From: CAYLZO01 sp964387775 | GTDB lineage: Bacteria; Chloroflexota; Anaerolineae; JAAYZQ01 | Length of the DNA stretch: 5,087 bases | Assembly: GCA_964387775.1 (NCBI GenBank) | Contig: CAYLZO010000309.1 | Location: forward strand, 1 to 5,087 | Reading direction: 5' to 3' | Shown: positions 1-4,840 of the stretch, in pieces | Numbering within the stretch: position 1 is the first letter of the stretch | How the letters are laid out: every line of letters begins with the position of its first letter | Translations under genes and position numbers: made by a program | The notes under the pieces: generated by a model | The model's input: the letters and a program-made list of their open reading frames with translations, nothing else | Told to the model about the DNA's origin: nothing | Databases searched by the model: none

Positions 1-995
1 CCCTGGTCAGTGGCGGCCAACTGGACGGCGTCTACCTGGCGCTGCTGGTCCTGGCCGTCCTCTCCAGCTTTGAGGCGGTCCAGCCCCTGCCCGCCGCCTT
101 CCAGCACCTCGACCGGAGCCTGGCCGCGGCGCGGCGGCTCTTCGAAGTGGTGGAGCCGGAAGCAGGGAATCGGGAATCGGGTACCAGGTATCAGGTATCA
201 GGTATCGGGTATCAGGCACCACACACCACGCATCACGCAATACGCAATACGCAATACGCACTGCGCGTCCACGACCTGACCTTCGCCTACGAGCCGGACG
301 CTCCCCCCGCCCTCGACGGCCTCACCCTCGACCTGCCGGCGGGCGGCTTGGTGGCCGTCGTCGGGCCGAGCGGGGCGGGCAAGACGACGCTGCTGCGCCT
401 GCTGCTGCGCTTCTGGGAGCCTGACCGGGGCCGCATCGAGCTGGGCGGCCGCGACCTGCGCGCCTATCCCGAGGACGAGCTGCGCCGCGCGTTTGCCGTC
501 GTCGAGCAGCGCACCCACCTCTTCAACGCCACCGTGCGCGACAACCTGCTGCTGGCCCGGCCCGGCGCCACCGACGCCGAGCTGCGACAGGCCGCCGAGC
601 AGGCCCAGATCCACGAATTCGTCGCCGCGCTGCCCCAGGGCTACGACACCTTTGTCGGCGAGCTGGGCCAACGCCTCAGCGGCGGCGAGCGGCGGCGGCT
701 GGCCATCGCCCGCGCCCTGCTGCAAGACGCGCCCCTCTGGCTGCTCGACGAGCCGACGGCCGACCTCGATACCCTCACCGCGCGGGCCGTGATGGCCCGG
801 CTCCGGGCGCTGATGGCCGGGCGCTCGGCCCTGCTCGTCACCCACCGGCTGGCCGGCCTGGACGCCGCCGACGAAATCCTGGTCCTGCGCGCCGGGCGCG
901 TCGTCGAGCGGGGCCGCCACCACGAACTCTGGCAGGCCGCCGGCCTCTACCGGCGGATGTGGGACTTGCAGCACCGGCGGCTGGCGCGAGCCTGA
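1..995 (+). CDS. cydC: CydC-like thiol-reductant ABC exporter subunit, 3' part (5' end off window)
   Basis: This is the C-terminal 330 residues of a fused membrane/ATPase ABC exporter, read from base 3 with no start in the window. CydC works with CydD in the inner membrane to export glutathione/cysteine to the periplasm, which is needed for cytochrome bd and c-type cytochrome assembly. Residues 10-20 are the end of a membrane helix. The following FEAVQPLPAAFQHL (23-36) closely resembles the end of the CydC membrane domain (E. coli CydC has a similar FEAL...AFQHL stretch, from memory) and is the main reason for preferring CydC over a generic exporter. The ATPase domain is complete: Walker A GPSGAGKTT (121-129), Q-loop Gln169, signature LSGGE (225-229), Walker B LWLLDE (245-250), D-loop TADLD and H-loop His281. 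The ORF could be restarted at a GTG at 147, but continuous homology upstream rules that out. Oddity: residues 55-86 are encoded by a heptanucleotide tandem repeat in the inter-domain linker, in frame and without stops. A cydD partner would be expected upstream, outside the window. Confidence 0.82.
   Translation, partial: LVSGGQLDGVYLALLVLAVLSSFEAVQPLPAAFQHLDRSLAAARRLFEVVEPEAGNRESGTRYQVSGIGYQAPHTTHHAIRNTQYALRVHDLTFAYEPDAPPALDGLTLDLPAGGLVAVVGPSGAGKTTLLRLLLRFWEPDRGRIELGGRDLRAYPEDELRRAFAVVEQRTHLFNATVRDNLLLARPGATDAELRQAAEQAQIHEFVAALPQGYDTFVGELGQRLSGGERRRLAIARALLQDAPLWLLDEPTADLDTLTARAVMARLRALMAGRSALLVTHRLAGLDAADEILVLRAGRVVERGRHHELWQAAGLYRRMWDLQHRRLARA
165..260 (+). repeat. Heptanucleotide tandem repeat (STRR-like) inside the cydC linker
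   Basis: About 13 consecutive units of 7 bp drift gradually in sequence. They run GGGAATC x2, GGGTACC(A), GGTATCA x2, GGTATCG, GGTATCA, GGCACCA, CACACCA, CGCATCA, then CGCAATA x3 and a partial CGCA. One extra base at 186 breaks the period. The block is 96 nt, exactly 32 codons, so it adds residues 55-86 of the partial CydC without changing frame. The plus strand has no stop codon in any frame across the CGCAATA or GGTATCA units. It resembles the short tandemly repeated repetitive heptamers known in filamentous cyanobacteria and seen in other GC-rich environmental genomes; that comparison is from memory. It is not a CRISPR: there are no spacers. Confidence 0.9.
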
Positions 996-1104
996 CCATT
1001 CCTGGGAGCGAGACCTTGGGGGGTTCGTCTCTTGGCGCACGTTCTGCAAGGCCGGATGAACCAGCGCTCCGGGGACCAAATCCCCAACAATCTGTCCCCA
1101 AACT

Positions 1105-1132
1105 TTGCCATATTCAAGATTTGTGCTATACT
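1105..1132 (+). promoter_or_regulatory. Sigma70-type extended -10 promoter of the cytochrome c gene
   Basis: TTGCCA at 1105-1110 (one mismatch to TTGACA) is followed by a 16-bp spacer and TATACT at 1127-1132 (one mismatch to TATAAT). The -10 box is preceded by TGC, giving an extended -10. Transcription would begin near 1139-1141, leaving a leader of about 70 nt before the cytochrome c start at 1212. The local AT-rich stretch stands out from the GC-rich surroundings. Upstream, 996-1104 holds only weak pairings and no convincing terminator for cydC. Confidence 0.72.
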
Positions 1133-1211
1133 AAGGCCGTAGCGTGCGCCGGTCGGGTTTGTGGCGCAGCCATCAATTTACACCAAATTCTTGAGAAAAA
1201 GGAGGAATCCC

Positions 1212-1598
1212 ATGCGCAAACTCTCAATCGTGCTCATATTGCTTCTCGCGCTGACCCTCGCCGCGTGCGGCGGCGACGGCGCGTCCAACGGCGGCGGCGG
1301 GGACGCGGCAGCGGGCAAGACGGTCTTTGACGAGGTCGCCGCCCCGGCCTGCAACACCTGCCACTCCCTGCAGCCGGGCGAGGACATGGTCGGCCCCTCA
1401 TTGGCCAACATCGGCACCGAGGCCGGCGACCGCGTGTCGGGCCAGTCGGCGGAAGAATATCTGCGCAAATCGGTCACCGACCCGAACGCCCACGTCGTCG
1501 AAGGCTATAACGCCAACATCATGCCCTCGACTTACGCCAACCAGCTCTCCGAAGAGCAGATCGACGACCTCGTCGCTTACATGCTGACGCTCAAGTAA
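1212..1598 (+). CDS. Lipoprotein monohaem cytochrome c (class I)
   Basis: A 128-residue periplasmic-side electron carrier. Residues 1-18 are a lipoprotein signal peptide (MRK, then a hydrophobic core) ending in the lipobox LAAC with Cys19, the predicted lipidation site. A Gly/Ser/Asn/Asp-rich tether (20-35) follows. The haem-binding motif CNTCH lies at 47-51, with His51 the proximal ligand, and Met104 in NIMPSTY is the likely distal ligand. The C-terminal helix (LSEEQIDDLVAYMLTL) is typical of class I cytochromes c. The block SVTDPNAHVVEGYN resembles cytochrome c domains of oxidase subunit II and related respiratory complexes, so a role in passing electrons to a terminal oxidase is plausible but not shown. 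The ATG at 1212 is chosen over an in-frame ATG at 1161 because GGAGG (1201-1205) sits 6 nt upstream and the signal peptide starts exactly there. It has its own promoter and terminator, so it looks monocistronic. It lies 216 nt after cydC, whose product supports cytochrome assembly. Confidence 0.9.
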   Translation: MRKLSIVLILLLALTLAACGGDGASNGGGGDAAAGKTVFDEVAAPACNTCHSLQPGEDMVGPSLANIGTEAGDRVSGQSAEEYLRKSVTDPNAHVVEGYNANIMPSTYANQLSEEQIDDLVAYMLTLK

Positions 1599-1606
1599 TC
1601 ATCCTT

Positions 1607-1641
1607 TGGCCCGGCAGGAATCCTGCCGGGCCAGTGTTTTT
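1607..1641 (+). terminator. Intrinsic terminator after the cytochrome c gene
   Basis: A 12-bp perfect GC-rich stem pairs 1607-1618 (TGGCCCGGCAGG) with 1622-1633 (CCTGCCGGGCCA). The loop is 3 nt, and GTG then five T follow (1637-1641). It begins 8 nt after the cytochrome c stop. Its T-tract ends only 21 nt before the aldolase Shine-Dalgarno, so it may also act on transcription entering fba. Confidence 0.9.
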
Positions 1642-1677
1642 ATCCCACCACAATCCATTTTCAGGAGGTAGACGCCC

Positions 1678-2628
1678 ATGATCGTCACGACCAAGGAATT
1701 GTTTGAACTTGCCTATGGCAACTTTGCCATCGGCGCCTACAACATCAACAACATGGAGCAGGCCCTGGGCCTCTTCCAGGGCAACGTCGATTCCCAGGCG
1801 CCCTTTATCGTCCAGATTTCGCGGGGGGCGCGCAACTATGCGAATCCCAAGATGATCGAGGCCATCATCCGCGCCGCCGGCGATCTCTTTCCCGAGGCCA
1901 TTTTCGCCGTGCACATCGACCACGGCGACGAGGAGACCTGCTACGACGCCATCGAGTCGGGCTTTTACTCGTCGGTCATGATCGACGCCTCGCACCACCC
2001 CTTCGAGGAAAACGGGGCCATCACCAAGCGTGTGGTGGAGGCGGCCCACGCCCAGGGCCTCAGCGTCGAGGCCGAGCTGGGCATGCTGGGCGGCGTGGAA
2101 GAGGACATCCAGGTGGACGAAAAGCACGCCCAGCTCACCGATCCCGACGAGGCCAAAGAGTTCGTGGCCCGGACCGGCTGCGACAGCCTGGCGGTGGCCA
2201 TCGGCACCAGCCACGGCGCCTACAAGTTCACGGGCCGCCAGGGCCTCCACTTTGAGCGCCTGGCCGAGATCCAGCAGCGGCTGCCCGGCTTTCCGTTGGT
2301 CATGCACGGCTCGTCGTCGGTGCCGCGCGAGGAGGTGGAGCGCATCAACGCCGCCGGCGGGGCCATGGACCCCTCGGCCAGGGGCGTGGACGAGGACGAA
2401 TTCGCCAAGGCCGTGCCCCTGGGCGTGACCAAGGTCAACATCGACACCGACGGCCGCCTGGTGTGGACCCGCGTCCACCGCGAGTTCTTTCGCGACGAGC
2501 CGGAGAAATTCGACTTTCGCGGGCCGGGCAAGGTGTTCGTGGCCGAGTACGCCAAGTTCATCGCCCACAAGAACGAAAAATTGGGCAGCGCCGGCCAGCT
2601 CGAAAAGGTCCGCGCCGCCCTGACCTGA
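1678..2628 (+). CDS. fba: Class II (metal-dependent) fructose-bisphosphate aldolase
   Basis: A 316-residue cytoplasmic enzyme that reversibly cleaves fructose-1,6-bisphosphate to glyceraldehyde-3-phosphate and dihydroxyacetone phosphate (glycolysis, gluconeogenesis, Calvin cycle). The barrel carries the family landmarks: HIDHGD (79-84), where Asp81 matches the catalytic Asp and His82 a zinc ligand; DASHHPFEEN (103-112); EAELG (131-135) with the second-metal glutamate region; GTSHG (176-180) with zinc ligand His179; MHGSS (209-213) with zinc ligand His210; and NIDTDGR (254-260), which binds the substrate phosphate and carbonyl. The HGSSSVP form replaces the HGGSG of E. coli FbaA and is known in other class II aldolases. 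The length fits the shorter class II enzymes. The start is fixed by AGGAGGT (1663-1669) 8 nt upstream. Only 36 nt separate the preceding terminator from the ATG and contain no promoter, so transcription must arrive by read-through or from a promoter inside the cytochrome gene. Tagatose-bisphosphate aldolase is a less likely alternative. Confidence 0.93.
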   Translation: MIVTTKELFELAYGNFAIGAYNINNMEQALGLFQGNVDSQAPFIVQISRGARNYANPKMIEAIIRAAGDLFPEAIFAVHIDHGDEETCYDAIESGFYSSVMIDASHHPFEENGAITKRVVEAAHAQGLSVEAELGMLGGVEEDIQVDEKHAQLTDPDEAKEFVARTGCDSLAVAIGTSHGAYKFTGRQGLHFERLAEIQQRLPGFPLVMHGSSSVPREEVERINAAGGAMDPSARGVDEDEFAKAVPLGVTKVNIDTDGRLVWTRVHREFFRDEPEKFDFRGPGKVFVAEYAKFIAHKNEKLGSAGQLEKVRAALT

Positions 2629-2674
2629 ATTCTCACCAGACACGGATACACACAAAGGGCCTGTCCATCATTCA

Positions 2675-2690
2675 CTTCGCACATGCGAAG
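2675..2690. repeat. Short perfect hairpin upstream of the REP pair
   Basis: CTTCGC (2675-2680) and GCGAAG (2685-2690) form a 6-bp stem around the loop ACAT, 46 nt after the aldolase stop. No T-tract follows, so it is not a convincing terminator. It may be part of the palindrome-rich intergenic block. Confidence 0.5.
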
Positions 2691-2696
2691 CCAGCA

Positions 2697-2729
2697 AAAG
2701 TCATCCTTCGACAAGCTCAGGATGACTTT
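2697..2729 (+). repeat. REP-like palindrome, copy A (CCTTCGACAAGCTCAGG core)
   Basis: Arms AAAGTCATCCT (2697-2707) and AGGATGACTTT (2719-2729) form a perfect 11-bp stem around TCGACAAGCTC. The core CCTTCGACAAGCTCAGG belongs to a very widespread family of extragenic palindromes in environmental bacterial genomes (recognised from memory). No U-tract follows, so a role as intrinsic terminator is not supported. Copy B lies in the opposite orientation 22 nt further on. Confidence 0.85.
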
Positions 2730-2751
2730 GGCGGTCTCCGAAGCAGAAACC

Positions 2752-2793
2752 GCCTGAAATCATCCTGAGCTCCGTCGAAGGATGATTTCAGGC
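2752..2793 (-). repeat. REP-like palindrome, copy B (inverted relative to copy A)
   Basis: Arms GCCTGAAATCATCCT (2752-2766) and AGGATGATTTCAGGC (2779-2793) form a perfect 15-bp stem around a 12-nt loop. Read on the minus strand the core is CCTTCGACGGAGCTCAGG, copy A's core with a slightly longer centre. Copies A and B can also pair with each other: TCATCCTTCGAC at 2701-2712 is complementary to 2774-2785. GGCGGT (2730-2735) and ACCGCC (2749-2754) lie between them. The arrangement resembles the paired-REP mosaic (BIME) layout. Confidence 0.85.
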
Positions 2794-2810
2794 TAGCTGC
2801 AAAAGTACAA

Positions 2811-2904
2811 AGTTGTTTTTGGACAACTCCAAAAAAGCGCCAGAATCCGTGTCCTATCAGTTCTGACTCCCGGCGGCCGCCTGGCTCGCCGGGAGTTTTT
2901 GGAG
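2811..2904 (+). promoter_or_regulatory. Possible rpiA leader with competing hairpins
   Basis: Several mutually exclusive pairings exist in this stretch. AGTTGT (2811-2816) pairs with ACAACT (2823-2828). TTTTTGG (2816-2822) pairs with CCAAAAA (2829-2835). CTCCAAAAA (2827-2835) is also a 9-bp perfect complement of TTTTTGGAG (2896-2904), which covers the U-tract of the terminator-like hairpin and the Shine-Dalgarno. The segment 2827-2835 could therefore either fold upstream or mask the ribosome binding site. No known riboswitch class is recognised, and the pairing rests on A/T runs that may match by chance. No convincing promoter was found upstream. Confidence 0.35.
2866..2900 (+). terminator. 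Terminator-like hairpin abutting the rpiA Shine-Dalgarno
   Basis: A 10-bp stem pairs 2866-2875 (ACTCCCGGCG) with 2887-2896 (CGCCGGGAGT) around an 11-nt loop. TTTTT at 2896-2900 runs straight into GGAGGAGGG, the rpiA ribosome binding site. By form it is an intrinsic terminator. Because the gene's SD follows with no gap, no promoter can lie between, so it would act as an attenuator or leader hairpin for rpiA rather than a simple end to the fba transcript. Confidence 0.7.
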
Positions 2905-2911
2905 GAGGGCG

Positions 2912-3619
2912 ATGAACCTCAAACAACGGGCGGCCCGCGCCACGCTCGAACACGTGCGGAGCGGCATGGCCCTGGGCCTGGGCACGGGCTCGACCACGGG
3001 CTACTTTCTCGACCTGCTGGGCGAGCGGCTCCGGGCCGGCGCGCTGCACGACGTCGTCGGCGTGTCCACCTCGGAGCGGACGGCGGCGCGGGCGCGGCGG
3101 GCGGGCATCCGCCTCACCACGCTGGCCGACCTGGGCCGCCAACGCCCGGCACCCCTGCTGGACCTGGCCGTGGACGGCGCCGACGAGGTGGACCCCAATC
3201 TCAACCTCATCAAGGGCCTGGGCCGCGCTCTCTTGCGCGAAAAAATCGTCGCGGTCCACGCCGCCCGCTTTGTGGTCATCGTCGATGACTCGAAATTGGT
3301 CGAGCGGCTGGGCCGGGGGCCACTGCCCGTCGAGATCGTCCCCTTTGAGGCCGAGGTCCACGTCCGCTGGCTGGCGACGCGGGCCGACCGCGCCGAGTTG
3401 TGGCTTGAGGACGACGGCTCGCCCGTCGTGACCGACAACGGCCACTACCTGGCCCGCTGCTGGTTCGACGATGGCCTGGCCGAGCCCCACGCCTTGGCCC
3501 GCGCCCTGGCCGGGCGGCCCGGCATCGTCGAGCACGGGCTCTTTTTGGACATGGCCGACGCCGTCCTCGTCGCCGGGGCGGGGGGCGTCCGTGTCCTCGA
3601 ACAGGAGAAAGATGGGTAA
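2912..3619 (+). CDS. rpiA: Ribose-5-phosphate isomerase A
   Basis: A 235-residue cytoplasmic enzyme interconverting ribose-5-phosphate and ribulose-5-phosphate in the pentose phosphate pathway and Calvin cycle. The phosphate-binding loop GLGTGSTT is at 22-29. The catalytic block DGADEVDP starts at Asp88 and contains Asp91; Lys101 and Glu110 follow. These four match E. coli RpiA Asp81, Asp84, Lys94 and Glu103 with a constant offset of 7. FVVIVDDSKLV (120-130), PLPVEIVPF (138-146), VTDNGHY (173-179) and the C-terminal GIVEHGLF (204-211) are further family signatures. The Gly-rich turn after the catalytic Lys reads KGLGRA instead of the usual KGGGxA; the catalytic residues themselves are intact. 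The length is normal. The ATG at 2912 follows GGAGGAGGG (2901-2909) closely. The 3' end overlaps the next gene by 8 nt, so the two are probably cotranscribed. Expression may be controlled by the hairpin directly upstream. Confidence 0.94.
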   Translation: MNLKQRAARATLEHVRSGMALGLGTGSTTGYFLDLLGERLRAGALHDVVGVSTSERTAARARRAGIRLTTLADLGRQRPAPLLDLAVDGADEVDPNLNLIKGLGRALLREKIVAVHAARFVVIVDDSKLVERLGRGPLPVEIVPFEAEVHVRWLATRADRAELWLEDDGSPVVTDNGHYLARCWFDDGLAEPHALARALAGRPGIVEHGLFLDMADAVLVAGAGGVRVLEQEKDG

Positions 3620-4781
3620 GAAATTCCGAACGTCCTGCTTGCTTTTGCTGGTGGTCGTGCTGTTGGCCGGTTGCGACGTGAACATCAACATCGGCACCGG
3701 AGAGGCAACGCCCACCTCCCCACCCAGCGAGCCTACGGCGACCCTTCCACCACCCACAGCCACGCCACAGCCAGCGGCGCCCACCGCGACCTCGGAGCCG
3801 ACCGAGCCCTCCGAGCCTGCGCCCTCGCCCGAGCCGGAGCCGGAGCGCATCCGCTTCGATCCCGGCGCCACCTCGGCCACGGTGACCGGCCGCGTGGCCG
3901 CAGACAGCGCCGACGTCTATGTGCTGCGGGCGCTGGCCGGCCAGACGATGGACGTCGAGGTCCTTACGCCGTCGAGCTCTGTGCGCCTGGAGATCTGGGG
4001 CGAGGACGGCACGGTGCTCAAGCATCAGGCGGTCAATGGGCCGTCGTGGGTCGGCGTGTTGCCCGCCACCCAGGACTATTTCGTCCAGGTCATCTCGGCG
4101 GGCGCGGCCGTGGATTACACGCTGCGGGTCACCATCCCGCCCCTGGAGCCGGAGCCGGAGCGCATCGAGTTCGAGCCGGGCGCCATCCCGGCGACCCGGA
4201 CGGGCCACGTGGCGGCGAATGGGGCGGCGCTGTACGTGCTGCGGGCGATGGGGGGCCAGACGATGGAGGTCGATCTCGTCTCAGCGGCCGATCTACACCT
4301 GGAGATCTGGGGCGAGGACGGCACGCCGCTCAAGCGGGCGGCCGTGGGCGGCCCCTCGTGGATGGGCACCCTGCCCTCGACGCAGGACTATTTCGTCAAG
4401 GCCGTCTCGTTCGGCCCGGTGGCCGACTACACGCTGACGGTGGCCGTCCTGCCCCTCGAATCGGAGCGGCCGGCGACGCGCATCGAGTTCGAGCCCGGGG
4501 CCACATCGGCGACGGTCACGGGCCACGTGGGCGCCCACCAGGCCGACCTCTACGTGCTGCGCGCGCTGGAGGGCCAGACGATGGAGGTCGTGCTCGACTC
4601 GCCGGCTGAGGACGTGCTGCTGGAGATCTGGGGCGAGGACGGGATTCCCCTCAAGCGCCACGTCGATGGCGAAACCGAGTGGACCGGCGAGCTGCCGGCC
4701 ACCCAGGACTATTTCGTCCACGTCGTGTCCTTCGGCTCGGCGGCTGATTACGCGCTGACGGTGACCATCCCGCCACCGTAG
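3612..4781 (+). CDS. Lipoprotein with three tandem PPC-like beta-sandwich repeats
   Basis: A 389-residue secreted, lipid-anchored protein of unknown function. The signal peptide (MGKKFRTS, then a Leu/Val core at 10-18) ends in the lipobox LAGC with Cys21. A Pro/Thr/Glu-rich spacer (about 31-78) lifts the rest off the membrane. Three repeats follow at residues 79-177, 184-281 and 290-388, joined by short Pro/Glu linkers. Each has the order RI-F-PGA, VTG, Y-VLRA--GQTM-V, LEIWGEDG, LP-TQDYFV, S-G, DYTL-V. The order and the YVLRA/GQTM/DYTL blocks resemble the bacterial pre-peptidase C-terminal (PPC) fold; this is family resemblance, not proof. No catalytic motif is visible, so a binding or structural surface role is more likely than an enzyme. 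The start at 3612 is preferred over an in-frame upstream ATG (3471) because it gives the signal peptide and has AGGAG (3603-3607) 4 nt upstream. It overlaps the rpiA stop by 8 nt, which suggests translational coupling. Confidence 0.86.
   Translation: MGKKFRTSCLLLLVVVLLAGCDVNINIGTGEATPTSPPSEPTATLPPPTATPQPAAPTATSEPTEPSEPAPSPEPEPERIRFDPGATSATVTGRVAADSADVYVLRALAGQTMDVEVLTPSSSVRLEIWGEDGTVLKHQAVNGPSWVGVLPATQDYFVQVISAGAAVDYTLRVTIPPLEPEPERIEFEPGAIPATRTGHVAANGAALYVLRAMGGQTMEVDLVSAADLHLEIWGEDGTPLKRAAVGGPSWMGTLPSTQDYFVKAVSFGPVADYTLTVAVLPLESERPATRIEFEPGATSATVTGHVGAHQADLYVLRALEGQTMEVVLDSPAEDVLLEIWGEDGIPLKRHVDGETEWTGELPATQDYFVHVVSFGSAADYALTVTIPPP
3846..4142 (+). repeat. Lipoprotein internal repeat 1
   Basis: This encodes residues 79-177. 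The landmark CTGGAGATCTGGGGCGAGG starts at 3987 in this copy. It differs from the other copies mainly in SSSVRLEIWG and the less basic LKHQAVNG segment. Confidence 0.85.
4161..4454 (+). repeat. Lipoprotein internal repeat 2
   Basis: This encodes residues 184-281. The same nucleotide landmark recurs at 4299, 312 bp after copy 1, so the copies are still similar at DNA level. This is the most divergent copy in its RAMGGQTM and AADLHLEIWG segments. Confidence 0.85.
4479..4775 (+). repeat. Lipoprotein internal repeat 3
   Basis: This encodes residues 290-388. The landmark recurs at 4620, 321 bp after copy 2. FEPGATSATVTG here matches copy 1 more closely than copy 2 does, which could reflect order of duplication or gene conversion between copies. 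Confidence 0.85.
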
Positions 4782-4821
4782 CGACGGCGACCGGGGCCAG
4801 GTGCGTGTCGGACCTCCCGTT

Positions 4822-4840
4822 TCAGGCATCACGCATTACG
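4822..4840 (+). repeat. Heptamer-repeat remnant at the 3' end of the phosphatase gene
   Basis: TCAGGCATCACGCATTACG matches the cydC heptamer tract in unit content and order (TCAGGCA, then CATCACG, then CA[A/T]TACG). It corresponds to 212-244 minus the intervening CCACACACCACG, in the same plus-strand orientation. Read on the minus strand it encodes the final six residues, the stop codon (complement of 4822-4824) and the adjoining base of the codon before them. Confidence 0.55.

Noticed and set aside
165..260. CRISPR array
   Set aside because: Units are 7 bp and contiguous, without spacers. This is a short tandem repeat.
198..1079. Long minus-strand open frame opposite cydC
   Set aside because: It is the antisense of a well-supported ABC ATPase gene. 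Its translation is rich in Gln/Gly/Ala with no recognisable domain, as expected from GC-rich antisense frames.
1022..1085. Possible terminator for cydC (GGTTCGTC/GATGAACC pairing and a GGGGA/TCCCC stem)
   Set aside because: The stems are weak or widely separated and no T-tract follows.
1161..1211. Upstream in-frame ATG as start of the cytochrome c
   Set aside because: It would place 17 polar, basic residues before the signal peptide, and the strong SD points to 1212.
1591..2655. Long minus-strand open frame opposite the aldolase gene
   Set aside because: The plus-strand frame has all aldolase catalytic motifs and a perfect SD. The antisense product is low-complexity Leu/Gly/Ala/Val/Asp without family features.
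2630..2660. ACAC-rich stretch after the aldolase stop as a tandem repeat
   Set aside because: It is reminiscent of dispersed CACGGA-type repeats, but no regular period can be shown here.
2819..2847. Possible promoter for rpiA (TTGGAC, 17 bp, AGAATC)
   Set aside because: The -35 is fair, but the -10 matches TATAAT at only one position, so it is not supported.
2717..4208. Long minus-strand frames across the rpiA and lipoprotein region
   Set aside because: These are shadows of two real plus-strand genes. Part of one (the SSFDGAQDDF type of peptide) is simply translated REP-like repeat.
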